From the NCBI GenBank assembly GCA_035544675.1, contig DATKCA010000137.1, forward strand, positions 1 through 5,619: a DNA stretch of 5,619 nt, written 5' to 3'. Made by a program: the position numbers and the translations under genes. Each line of letters starts with the position of its first letter. Position 1 is the stretch's first letter. This document shows positions 1 through 5,619 of this stretch, in pieces. Under the pieces are notes generated by a model. The model was not told where the DNA came from. It ran no database searches and was given only the letters and a program-made list of their open reading frames with translations. This DNA is from DATKCA01 sp035544675. GTDB lineage: Bacteria; Acidobacteriota; Thermoanaerobaculia; Gp7-AA8.

Positions 1-257
1 ATCAGCAGTCCGACGGCGCCGGCGATCTCCAGCACCCCGGTCACATAGATCACCCACATCGCGCCGGTGAACGGCGGAGGGATCATCGCAGCCAGATCGT
101 GCCGCATCGCGTTGAAGTGCGCGGCGGCCGTGAAGAGGAACATGATCGCCAGAGCCACGGTCACGACCGTCCTCCACGACTGCAGCCGCCTGACGCCTGC
201 CGCGCCGGCTCCCCGGAGCAGGATGGCGGAAAGGATGAGGACGATGAGCGGTGCCAT
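1..257 (-). CDS. DoxX family membrane protein (partial, C terminus beyond left edge)
   Basis: The minus strand reads an open frame of 85 codons from an ATG at 257-255 to the left edge, with no stop. It begins MAPLIVLILSAILL, a hydrophobic first segment. A short basic stretch (GVRRLQSWR) follows, then a second membrane segment ending in MFLFTAAAHF. After that comes R-H-D-L-A-A-M-I-P-P-P and a third segment with VTGVLEIAGAVGLL. The combination of T-x-x-AHF, RxDL..M-P-P and TG-LE-GA-GLL is typical of DoxX-like integral membrane proteins; this identification is from family memory. The molecular role of these small four-helix proteins is generally unclear. No Shine-Dalgarno sequence lies upstream of the chosen ATG: a GC-rich hairpin starts only 11 bases upstream. 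The start rests on the fit of the N terminus to the family. The gene is divergent from the BNR lipoprotein gene and has no evident functional tie to it. Confidence 0.8.
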   Translation of the reverse strand, partial: MAPLIVLILSAILLRGAGAAGVRRLQSWRTVVTVALAIMFLFTAAAHFNAMRHDLAAMIPPPFTGAMWVIYVTGVLEIAGAVGLL

Positions 258-267
258 GTGGGGTGTA

Positions 268-313
268 GTGGAGCGCCGCCGACCCGGCGGCCGCCGAGCC
301 GGCGGCGCTCCAC
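268..313. repeat. GC-rich palindromic hairpin, REP-like, with TGGAGCGC/GCGCTCCA ends
   Basis: Bases 268-281 and 300-313 are perfect reverse complements (14 pairs). The 18 bases between them contain a second perfect palindrome, 285-296 (CGGCGG/CCGCCG). There is no T run on either side, so a classical intrinsic terminator is unlikely. The outer ends TGGAGCGC and GCGCTCCA recur at the hairpins near 4439-4524, which suggests a dispersed repeat family. The element occupies the divergent gap between the DoxX and BNR genes (258-398) and lies directly in front of the DoxX start codon. Apart from this hairpin and a TACAAT at 373-378, I see nothing else in that gap. Confidence 0.7.
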
Positions 314-372
314 CGGCCCGGAATGATTGCATTTTCATCCCGGGTCGTGCCGGTTTTGTTGGCGATGGCCCA

Positions 373-378
373 TACAAT
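373..378 (+). promoter_or_regulatory. Possible -10 element for the BNR lipoprotein gene
   Basis: TACAAT differs from the sigma-70 -10 consensus by one base and sits in the least GC-rich part of the divergent gap. There is no good -35 at the normal distance: a TTGTTG at 356-361 is only 11 bases upstream. The implied start of transcription would leave a leader of only about 14 bases before the TTG start. This is a weak call, based on sequence resemblance only. Confidence 0.25.
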
Positions 379-387
379 CCGGTTTCT

Positions 388-393
388 GGAGGA
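388..393 (+). promoter_or_regulatory. Ribosome binding site that places the BNR gene start at TTG 399
   Basis: GGAGGA lies 5 bases before a TTG at 399-401. It supports initiation at this non-ATG codon rather than at the upstream in-frame ATG (327) or the downstream GTG (414) and ATG (417). Starting here also gives a sensible signal peptide (MRH, then a hydrophobic run ending in Cys), whereas the upstream ATG adds a non-signal-like leader. Confidence 0.6.
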
Positions 394-398
394 CTTCC

Positions 399-1637
399 TT
401 GAGACATGTCACCGTGATGGTGTTCGTACTTCTGGCATTCGCGTGCACCGATCGGGAGCTCGGACGGGAGGAGTCCGGCGTGCGCGTGGAGGCCGGGACG
501 AGGGTCGAACCGATCGACACACCTTCCGGCGACGGTGCCAGCGCTCCGTCCCTCTCGGCCACCAGCGCAGGAGTCGTGGTGATGAGCTGGCTCGAGCCGG
601 TGAGCGGGACCGACCGCGTCGCGGTCCGCGTGGCCGAGTACCGCGACGGCCGCTGGAGTCCCGCCTCGAACGTCGTCGAGCGGAACGACCTCTTCGTCAA
701 CTGGGCCGATTTCCCGTCTGTCGTGGGGGACGCCAACGGCACTCTGTTCGCGCACTGGCTCCAGAAGAGCGGACCCGGCACCTACGCGTACGACGTCCGG
801 ATGTCGGTCTCCGGAGACCGCGGGAAGTCGTGGAGCGCGCCATTCCTGCTCAATCGGGATGGAACGAAGACGGAGCACGGCTTCGCCACGCTGGCGCCGT
901 TGCCCGGGGGCGGCGTCGGCGCGACGTGGCTCGATGGTCGAAACATGAAGCCGGGCGCGCACGAGCACGACGCCGGGGAGATGACGCTCCGCTACGCGAC
1001 CGTGGACGCGGCCGGTTCGATCGGGGAGGACGTCGAGCTGGACAGCCGCGCGTGCGAATGCTGCACGACCGGGATGGCCATGCCAGCGGCGGGTCCGGTG
1101 ATCGTCTACCGGGATCGCACGGCCGGCGAGATCCGGGACATCTCGTACGTGACGAAGGGCAGTGAGGGCTGGTCAGCACCTCGAACGCTGCACCCCGACG
1201 GCTGGAAGATCGACGGCTGCCCGGTCAACGGACCTCAGATCGACGCGATCGGAACGCGCGCTGCCGCGGCGTGGTTCACCGCGGCCGGCGAGCTGGGACG
1301 CGTCTACGTCACCTTCTCCGGCGATGGCGGGGGCACGTTCGCGCCGCCGCTCAGAGTGGACGACGGCAACCCGGCAGGCCGCGTGGACATCGTCATGCTC
1401 GATGAAGAGACCGCGCTCGTCGCATGGCTGGAACAGACGCCTGCGGGCGCGGAGATCCGGGCCCGCCGGGTCCAGCGTGGCGGCGACGCGATCGCCTCGG
1501 TGAAAATCGCCGACTCCAGCACGGCGCGGGCGGCCGGCTTTCCGCGCCTGGCCAGGGTGGGGGGAGAGGTGTGGTTCGCATGGACCGATCAGACCGCCAC
1601 GACGAAGCGGATCCGGCTGGCGCGACGGCGATTCTGA
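399..1637 (+). CDS. Secreted BNR/Asp-box (sialidase-fold) lipoprotein-like protein with CxCC motif
   Basis: The 412-residue product starts at TTG 399. It has a short basic N terminus, a hydrophobic stretch and Cys16 in the context LLAFAC. This is a near-lipobox, with Phe in an unusual position, so lipoprotein export is probable but not certain. Two Asp-boxes are visible: S138-G-D-R-G-K-S-W145 and S307-G-D-G-G-G-T-F314, the signature of BNR repeat beta-propellers. Further blocks are NWADFPS (101-107), TEHGFATL (158-165), WLDGR (177-181), YRDR (237-240), GWKIDGCPVNGP (268-279) and AWFTAA (291-296). The cluster C219-E-C-C222 plus C274 suggests metal binding or disulfides. Sequences of this type are usually annotated as sialidase or exo-alpha-sialidase family, but I see no assignable sialidase active site, so enzymatic sialidase activity should not be assumed. 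The gene converges on the TonB receptor gene, with stop codons 20 bases apart. Confidence 0.85.
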   Translation: MRHVTVMVFVLLAFACTDRELGREESGVRVEAGTRVEPIDTPSGDGASAPSLSATSAGVVVMSWLEPVSGTDRVAVRVAEYRDGRWSPASNVVERNDLFVNWADFPSVVGDANGTLFAHWLQKSGPGTYAYDVRMSVSGDRGKSWSAPFLLNRDGTKTEHGFATLAPLPGGGVGATWLDGRNMKPGAHEHDAGEMTLRYATVDAAGSIGEDVELDSRACECCTTGMAMPAAGPVIVYRDRTAGEIRDISYVTKGSEGWSAPRTLHPDGWKIDGCPVNGPQIDAIGTRAAAAWFTAAGELGRVYVTFSGDGGGTFAPPLRVDDGNPAGRVDIVMLDEETALVAWLEQTPAGAEIRARRVQRGGDAIASVKIADSSTARAAGFPRLARVGGEVWFAWTDQTATTKRIRLARRRF

Positions 1638-1663
1638 ATCGCCGCCGCGCGATTCGTTCAGAA
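1632..1663. terminator. Possible shared hairpin between convergent stop codons
   Basis: An imperfect hairpin has a 7-pair stem, 1636-1642 with 1649-1655. An outer TTCT/AGAA pairing (1632-1635 with 1660-1663) is offset by a 4-base bulge. It includes the stop codons of both facing genes (TGA at 1635-1637 on plus; TGA at 1660-1658 on minus). There is no T tract on either strand, so it may act as a weak or bidirectional stop, or may be fortuitous. Confidence 0.3.
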
Positions 1664-3892
1664 CGAAAGGCGGTACGAGAGCGACACGTCGCGGCCGGGC
1701 AGCGGCGCGACTTCCCTCAGTGGTGACACGTGGCTGCGGGCCAGCTCGTCGGTCAGGTTCGTGCCGCGCAGCAGAACTTCGTGGAGCGTGTCGGCAAGAA
1801 AGAATCGATAGGACACGTTCGCGTTCACCATCGTGTAGCCGGGGCTCGGCTCCTCGAGCGCGGCCACGCGGTTCTGCGCCGTCACACGACGGACTTCGGC
1901 CATGCCGGAGAAACGAGCTCCCTGGTAGGTGAGCGACGCCGAATGGCGCTGCGGGGGGATGCGCGGCAGATTGCCTCCACCGTCGAGCGTGGCGCGGACG
2001 TAGTCGGTCCCCAGTCCCAGCTCGATGTGGTGGGGCTCGGAATGCCACAGCTCGAAGTGCGCGCCGGCCTCGAAGCCCCGGAAGTGCGCGTCCGCCTGCG
2101 CATAGCGGACGACGCGCAATCCGTCCTCCTCTTCGTCGCTGGGATTGCCGAACACGAAGCCGTCGAAGCGATTGCTGAAGAGGTTCAACTCGCCGTGAAA
2201 CTTCCCTTCGGTCTTCCGCAGCGACACGTCGACGCCGATGCTGGTCTCTTCATCGAGTGCGGAATCGCCGATCTCGAATGAGGAAGTGGCCAGATGCGGC
2301 CCGTTCGAGTAGAGCTCCTCGGCCGTGGGAGCGCGGACGCCGCGCGCCAGCGAGACCGCGACCGCGTATTGCGGCATCGGGCGATAGATGGCGCCCAGCG
2401 AGCCCGAGATGCCGCCGAACGAGCGGTCCGGTTCGTCGCCCTCCACGGAGACCTTCTGCTGCTCGAACCGCGTGCCGAACTGCACCGTCCACTGCCCGCG
2501 CGTCGCCTCTTCGAAGAGGAACACCGCCCGCGCGTTCGTGTCGCTCGGCGGCACGAACGCCTCCGCGCCGATCGCGGCGAACTCGCGTGTCATGAGCTGC
2601 ACGCCCATCGCGCCGGTGAGGGGACCGAGCGGGCGGTGCGTGGCCTCGATCCGCCCCTCCCACGACTCATTGGTGAAGAGTGTCCCCACTTCGTCGCCCT
2701 CGAGCTCCACGTGCTCGTAGTCGGCGCGTCCGGCGCGGAGGCGCAGGTTCCGGAAAAAGCCGGAGACGGGACGCAGCTCTCCGCGGACGTCGAAGCGGCG
2801 CTGCCGCATGTCGATCTGCACCTGCTCTTCTTCCTCCTCTTCTTCTTCTTCACCCTCTTCGTGGTGATGATGTCCCGGGATTCCGTACCTGGAATCGAGG
2901 CCGTTGAACGACGCTCCGATGAAGCCCCGCGATCCGACGTACGACGCGCCGATCGTGCCGCCGGTCGACCGCGTCGCGCTGTTCTCCAGCCGTCCGCTGT
3001 CTTCGTCTGAATGAATGTCGGCAGGCCCCGGGATCTCGAAGTCGCCGGTGTCGCGCTGCAGCAGATCGAGATGCCACGCCAGCTTGCTCTGTCCACCTTC
3101 CACCGAGAGACTGCCTCCCCGTTCGTCGGCCACGCTGCCGAGCCGCAGTTCCGCGCGCCCGGTGATCTCGGTCGGAACACTTGACGGCACGCGGTTGTCG
3201 AGAACGTTGACCACTCCGCCGATGGCGTTGCTGCCGTAGAGGAGCGTGGCCGGCCCACGCACGATCTCGATGCGCTCCGCGCTGGACGGATCGACACTGA
3301 CCGCGTGATCCGGGCTGACGTTCGAAGCATCGCCGGTGCCGATCCCTTCCTCCAGAATGCGGATGCGATCGCCGCCCAACCCGCGGATGACGGGCCGGCT
3401 CGACCCCGGGCCGAAATAGGTGGACGAGACGCCCGGCTCCTGCGCCAGCGTTTCGCCGAGGGTCGGTTGCATCCGTGCCGAGAGATCTTCGGCGGTGAGG
3501 ACGTTCACCGGCTGCACGACTTCCGACGAGCCGCGGCTGCCAGGTGTTGCCGTGACGACGATCTCCTCGCGGTGGACGGCCTGGTCGACGGTCACCTCCA
3601 GGCGCGCGGTTTGTCCGGCCGCCACCTCGATCTCGGCGACGGAGGCGCCCAGACGCGGCGCTTCGACAGCCACGTGATATGTGCCCGCCGGCAGGTTCTC
3701 GAAACGGAACGCGCCGTCGGCGCTCGTGTTGGTGGTCTGGTTCGTCTCCACGAGTGTGACCGTTGCTCGCGGTACGGAAGTGCCGGTCGCGGACCTCACC
3801 CTGCCGGCGATGCTGCCGGTGGGCTGTGCTTCGACGCGGACCGTCATGAGAAGGGCAAGGATTGTCAGAAACAGAGGGAACAGACGTTTCAT
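1658..3892 (-). CDS. TonB-dependent outer-membrane receptor, ZnuD-like, probable metal uptake
   Basis: The start is ATG 3892-3890. It follows GGAG (3906-3903) and begins a clear signal peptide (MKRLFPLFL...VEA|Q, residues 1-22). An ATG 21 bases upstream is less likely. The product has 744 residues. A carboxypeptidase-regulatory-like beta-sandwich (about 26-105: GSIAGRV, SADGAFRFENLPAGTYHV) precedes a TonB box-like EEIVVT (109-114) and the plug (about 122-232: PVIRGLGGDRIRILEEG, ERIEIVRGPATLLYGSNAIG). The barrel fills the rest and ends in SYRLSF, with the terminal Phe typical of outer-membrane barrels. After GIPG come H341-H344 and an acidic run (E345-E356 with one Gly). Barrel blocks such as IDMRQRR, EGDEVGT and GAEAFVPP recall the ZnuD zinc receptors, which carry His-rich loops. 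TonB-driven import is family knowledge; zinc rather than copper or nickel is an inference. No Zur-type operator was recognised. The gene is second in a likely operon after the small CxxC protein. Confidence 0.9.
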   Translation of the reverse strand: MKRLFPLFLTILALLMTVRVEAQPTGSIAGRVRSATGTSVPRATVTLVETNQTTNTSADGAFRFENLPAGTYHVAVEAPRLGASVAEIEVAAGQTARLEVTVDQAVHREEIVVTATPGSRGSSEVVQPVNVLTAEDLSARMQPTLGETLAQEPGVSSTYFGPGSSRPVIRGLGGDRIRILEEGIGTGDASNVSPDHAVSVDPSSAERIEIVRGPATLLYGSNAIGGVVNVLDNRVPSSVPTEITGRAELRLGSVADERGGSLSVEGGQSKLAWHLDLLQRDTGDFEIPGPADIHSDEDSGRLENSATRSTGGTIGASYVGSRGFIGASFNGLDSRYGIPGHHHHEEGEEEEEEEEEQVQIDMRQRRFDVRGELRPVSGFFRNLRLRAGRADYEHVELEGDEVGTLFTNESWEGRIEATHRPLGPLTGAMGVQLMTREFAAIGAEAFVPPSDTNARAVFLFEEATRGQWTVQFGTRFEQQKVSVEGDEPDRSFGGISGSLGAIYRPMPQYAVAVSLARGVRAPTAEELYSNGPHLATSSFEIGDSALDEETSIGVDVSLRKTEGKFHGELNLFSNRFDGFVFGNPSDEEEDGLRVVRYAQADAHFRGFEAGAHFELWHSEPHHIELGLGTDYVRATLDGGGNLPRIPPQRHSASLTYQGARFSGMAEVRRVTAQNRVAALEEPSPGYTMVNANVSYRFFLADTLHEVLLRGTNLTDELARSHVSPLREVAPLPGRDVSLSYRLSF
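2825..2860 (-). repeat. GAA/GAG triplet run encoding the acidic loop of the receptor
   Basis: Twelve codons on the minus strand are GAA or GAG apart from one GGT, directly after four His codons (2872-2861). They encode E345-E346-G-E348 to E356. The purine triplet run stands out from the surrounding GC-rich coding sequence. Because the unit is three bases, slippage would change loop length without breaking the frame. The location, right after the His4 stretch in the barrel domain, suggests an exposed loop. Confidence 0.7.
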
Positions 3893-3955
3893 GGGATCGC
3901 TCTCCAAAGGCATGCGCCGCCCGCCATGCGAGCGGCGCGGTGATGAGAGGCAGGG

Positions 3956-4279
3956 TCAGGCCGCGGAAAGCGGAGGACCGCGGGGAGAGCGGCGCGGGAG
4001 CGGGAGGGCGACCGGCAGGTCGTCGTCGGATTGACCAATGACTGCTGCCCGGCCGATGACGGCATGGACTTCGGCCACCGGCGCGGGCTCGCTCGACCGC
4101 AGAACGCGGCACACCGCGCAGTCGGAGAGCCGCGACGCTGCTCCGGCAACGCTCTCGGCCTGCGAGATCGCGTTGCCGGTCTGCGCGGGCGCGAGCCGGT
4201 GCTGGTGAGCGGCGGTCAGCGCGGTAACGATCAGCAGCGCCAGAACCCCGCTGCGGGCCAGGCGTCGCGCTAACGACAT
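3956..4279 (-). CDS. Small secreted protein with CxxC motif, upstream of the TonB receptor
   Basis: The 107-residue product reads from ATG 4279-4277 to TGA 3958-3956. Residues 1-24 (basic MSLARRLARS, then GVLALLIVTALTAA) form a signal peptide or membrane anchor. HQH follows (25-27), then C54-A-V-C57 in SDCAVCRVL, and finally a Pro/Arg-rich tail. Small proteins of this build, with an exported His-containing N terminus and one CxxC (resembling DUF2946-type proteins), are often found beside TonB receptors and metal genes. That resemblance is from memory and the family is not firmly assigned. The gap to the receptor start is 63 bases with no terminator, so co-transcription is likely. The frame stays open upstream to 4483, but longer starts would bury the signal sequence. 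The chosen start has no strong Shine-Dalgarno, which is the main uncertainty. A periplasmic metal-binding or accessory role is inference. Confidence 0.6.
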   Translation of the reverse strand: MSLARRLARSGVLALLIVTALTAAHQHRLAPAQTGNAISQAESVAGAASRLSDCAVCRVLRSSEPAPVAEVHAVIGRAAVIGQSDDDLPVALPLPRRSPRGPPLSAA

Positions 4280-4438
4280 CGAATCAGAAGGGCCTGGCAA
4301 AATTGTCACCGCGATCCATGGCCGCCGCGCTACGCACTTGCAATCCGGACACCATGGCATCGTCATCTTACCTTGAGTCTGGTGGACGAGAGACCTCCTG
4401 CTTTGGAAGGCCATCCGTCGTCCCCCCGCCCCGCCCGG

Positions 4439-4468
4439 GGCGCCGGGTGAGGACACCCGGCGCTCCAT
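4439..4468 (+). repeat. REP-like hairpin, copy A
   Basis: A 10-pair perfect stem (4440-4449 with 4454-4463) closes a 4-base AGGA loop and is followed by the tag CTCCAT (4463-4468). There is no T tract. It is the inverted partner of copy B at 4497-4524, from which it differs only by one extra C:G pair in the stem. Confidence 0.8.
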
Positions 4469-4496
4469 GCGTTGTGGCGGCACATTTGTCCACGGA

Positions 4497-4524
4497 ATGG
4501 AGCGCGGGTGTCCTCACCCGCGCC
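4497..4524 (-). repeat. REP-like hairpin, copy B (inverted relative to copy A)
   Basis: A 9-pair perfect stem (4502-4510 with 4515-4523) closes a TCCT loop, the complement of the AGGA loop of copy A. It is preceded by ATGGAG, the complement of the CTCCAT tag. Copies A and B face each other with their tags inward across a 28-base spacer (4469-4496), like the paired inverted units of BIME arrays. Confidence 0.8.
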
Positions 4525-4651
4525 TCAGCGGCACACTCGATCAGCCGCACTGAAGGCATGACGCCGCGGTTTCGTGGTACAGGTGAAAGAGGACCCGCGA
4601 GCGCGCGCTCCGTTCGTGCCGCAACCTCACGCCGCGGAGGGAGGAAACCTC

Positions 4652-5619
4652 ATGCAACTCGGCATCGTCGGACTTCCGTTTTCCGGGAAGTCGACGCTCT
4701 TTCAGGCCATCACCAGGACTCATCTCGACGCCGCGGCGATGGCCAGGACCGACGCCCATCTCGGCGTCGTGAAGGTTCCCGATGAGCGACTGGACCGCTG
4801 CTCCGCCCTCTTCTCCCCGAAGAGCACCGTGCACGCCACCATCGAGTTCGTCGACGTGGCCGGACTGAAGAAAGGGGCCAGCGGCACCGCGCAGTTCACC
4901 ACCAGCTTCCTCTCCGCCGTGAAGAACAACGACGCTCTCATCCAGGTCGTTCGCCTCTTCAACAACGACGCGGTGCCTCACCCGGAGGGCAGCATCGATC
5001 CATTGCGCGACGTGGCCACGTTCGAGACCGAGTTCATTCTCGCCGACATGGCCGTCCTGGAATCGCGCGTCGAGAAGATCCACAAGCAGATCGGGCGCGC
5101 CCACGACGAGCAGATGAAAAAAGAGCTCCCCGTCCTCGAGAAATGCCTGGCCCTTCTCCACCAGGAGAAGCCGCTGCGCAACGAGGACCTCTCTCCCGAA
5201 GAGCTGCACATCCTGAAGACCTATCAGCTCCTCTCGCTCAAGCCGATGCTGATCGCACTCTCGCTCGACGAGTCGCAGCAGCCGGTCATGGAGGAGGAGG
5301 TGGGCCGCCTCGCCGCGGCCAAAGCGGGGCTGCGCACGCGCGTCCTCGCATTCTTCGGCAAGATCGACATGGAGATCTCCGAGCTTTCCGACAATGACGC
5401 GCGTCTGTTTCTCGACGAGTACGGGATCAGGGAGTCCGCGCTCGACACGCTGATCCGCGAGTCCTACGCCTTGCTCGGGCTGCAGTCGTTCCTGACGGTC
5501 GGGGAAGACGAGTGCCGGGCCTGGACGATCCGCGTCGGAATGACGGCGCAGGAAGCGGCGGGAGTCATCCACTCCGACTTCGTCAACAAGTTCATTCGCG
5601 CCGAGGTTGTGCATTACGA
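4652..5619 (+). CDS. ychF: YchF/OLA1-type P-loop ATPase, divergent (partial, C terminus beyond right edge)
   Basis: ATG 4652 follows a strong GGAGGGAGGA (4636-4645) at 6 bases. The 322 visible residues run to the right edge without a stop; about 40 are probably missing compared with the usual length of roughly 360. The Walker A is G7-L-P-F-S-G-K-S-T15 and the G3 motif is D68-V-A-G71 followed by LKKGAS. The blocks HLGVVKVPDERLD (36-48), DPLRD (116-120) and TEFILAD (126-132) match the Obg-related YchF family. Residues about 130-195 are the helical/coiled-coil insert. The TGS-like C-terminal domain starts near 278 (RAWTIRVG, EAAGVIHSDF, FIRAEVV). YchF proteins bind the ribosome and hydrolyse ATP in preference to GTP. 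Oddities are the usual G4 N-x-x-E, here S204-L-D-E207, and the normally GLGN-containing loop after G3, here AQFTTSFL. It is therefore a divergent YchF or a paralog. The gene is divergent from the receptor operon and appears independent of it. Confidence 0.92.
   Translation, partial: MQLGIVGLPFSGKSTLFQAITRTHLDAAAMARTDAHLGVVKVPDERLDRCSALFSPKSTVHATIEFVDVAGLKKGASGTAQFTTSFLSAVKNNDALIQVVRLFNNDAVPHPEGSIDPLRDVATFETEFILADMAVLESRVEKIHKQIGRAHDEQMKKELPVLEKCLALLHQEKPLRNEDLSPEELHILKTYQLLSLKPMLIALSLDESQQPVMEEEVGRLAAAKAGLRTRVLAFFGKIDMEISELSDNDARLFLDEYGIRESALDTLIRESYALLGLQSFLTVGEDECRAWTIRVGMTAQEAAGVIHSDFVNKFIRAEVVHY

Larger units (their letters stand above)
4280..4651. other. Divergent intergenic region with inverted REP-like hairpins
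   Basis: This 372-base gap separates the minus-strand receptor operon from the plus-strand ychF gene. Its centre (4439-4524) holds two inverted REP-like hairpins, listed separately. An AGGAGGT on the minus strand (4399-4393) has no start codon at a usable distance. I found no convincing sigma-70 promoter, metal-regulator operator, riboswitch or RNA gene in either direction. The part from 4525 to 4635 shows nothing recognisable. Confidence 0.5.

Noticed and set aside
323..1165. A 280-codon plus-strand open frame overlapping the BNR gene.
   Set aside because: Its product is an Arg/Gly-rich shadow. The frame ending at 1637 carries the Asp-boxes and other conserved blocks.
2850..4112. A 420-codon open frame on the minus strand overlapping the receptor.
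   Set aside because: It is a shifted frame of the receptor gene with an Arg-rich, low-complexity product typical of out-of-frame GC-rich translation.
4280..4366. An N-terminal extension of the small CxxC protein containing PWCPDCKC, starting at ATG 4366.
   Set aside because: It would place about 29 residues in front of an otherwise well-formed signal peptide. The Cys-rich look is short enough to be chance, although an AAGG lies near that ATG.
4280..4420. A Zur-type operator or cobalamin riboswitch ahead of the receptor operon.
   Set aside because: No AT-rich dyad like known Zur boxes and no recognisable B12-box was found on the minus strand.
4440..4523. Intrinsic terminators at the two hairpins.
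   Set aside because: Neither hairpin is followed by a T tract, neither lies behind a gene end, and the inverted duplicate arrangement fits a REP-type repeat better.
4560..4637. A 9-base direct repeat (ACGCCGCGG) upstream of ychF.
   Set aside because: It is short and made of common GC-rich words, so chance recurrence is the simplest explanation.
4541..5614. A 357-codon open frame on the minus strand.
   Set aside because: It lies fully antisense to the YchF gene, whose plus-strand product has clear Walker A, DVAG and TGS-like motifs. High GC codon bias leaves the opposite strand open, and its product shows no recognisable domain.

Overview
The window is a GC-rich bacterial chromosome fragment, most likely from a diderm bacterium. 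The evidence for an outer membrane is a TonB-dependent receptor with a C-terminal aromatic beta-barrel signature and a secreted lipoprotein-like BNR protein. The receptor carries an N-terminal carboxypeptidase-regulatory-like domain, and together with the short intergenic palindromes and a divergent YchF this looks like Acidobacteriota or a related phylum. That assignment is an inference from style, not from a marker gene.

Layout from left to right. A DoxX-family membrane protein on the minus strand is cut by the left edge (1-257). A GC-rich hairpin element (268-313) separates it from a plus-strand gene for a secreted BNR/sialidase-fold lipoprotein (399-1637, probable TTG start). That gene converges on a minus-strand pair: a small secreted CxxC protein (4279-3956), followed 63 bases later by a ZnuD-like TonB-dependent receptor (3892-1658). 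The facing stop codons of the BNR gene and the receptor gene are only 20 bases apart and share one imperfect hairpin. A 372-base divergent intergenic region (4280-4651) holds a pair of inverted REP-like hairpins. It is followed by a plus-strand YchF-type ATPase (4652 to the right edge, C terminus missing).

How the genes may work together. The small protein and the receptor read as one operon for outer-membrane uptake of a metal, zinc being the best guess because the barrel resembles ZnuD and has a His4/acidic loop. The convergent BNR lipoprotein has a CxCC cluster and a further Cys that could bind metal or form disulfides, but a functional link to the receptor is only a contextual guess. DoxX and YchF look like unrelated neighbours.

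No RNA genes, CRISPR arrays, insertion sequences or phage genes were seen. The most distinctive non-coding signal is the REP-like pair at 4439-4524, whose two copies differ by loss of one complete base pair in the stem. A third hairpin with the same TGGAGCGC/GCGCTCCA boundary lies at 268-313.
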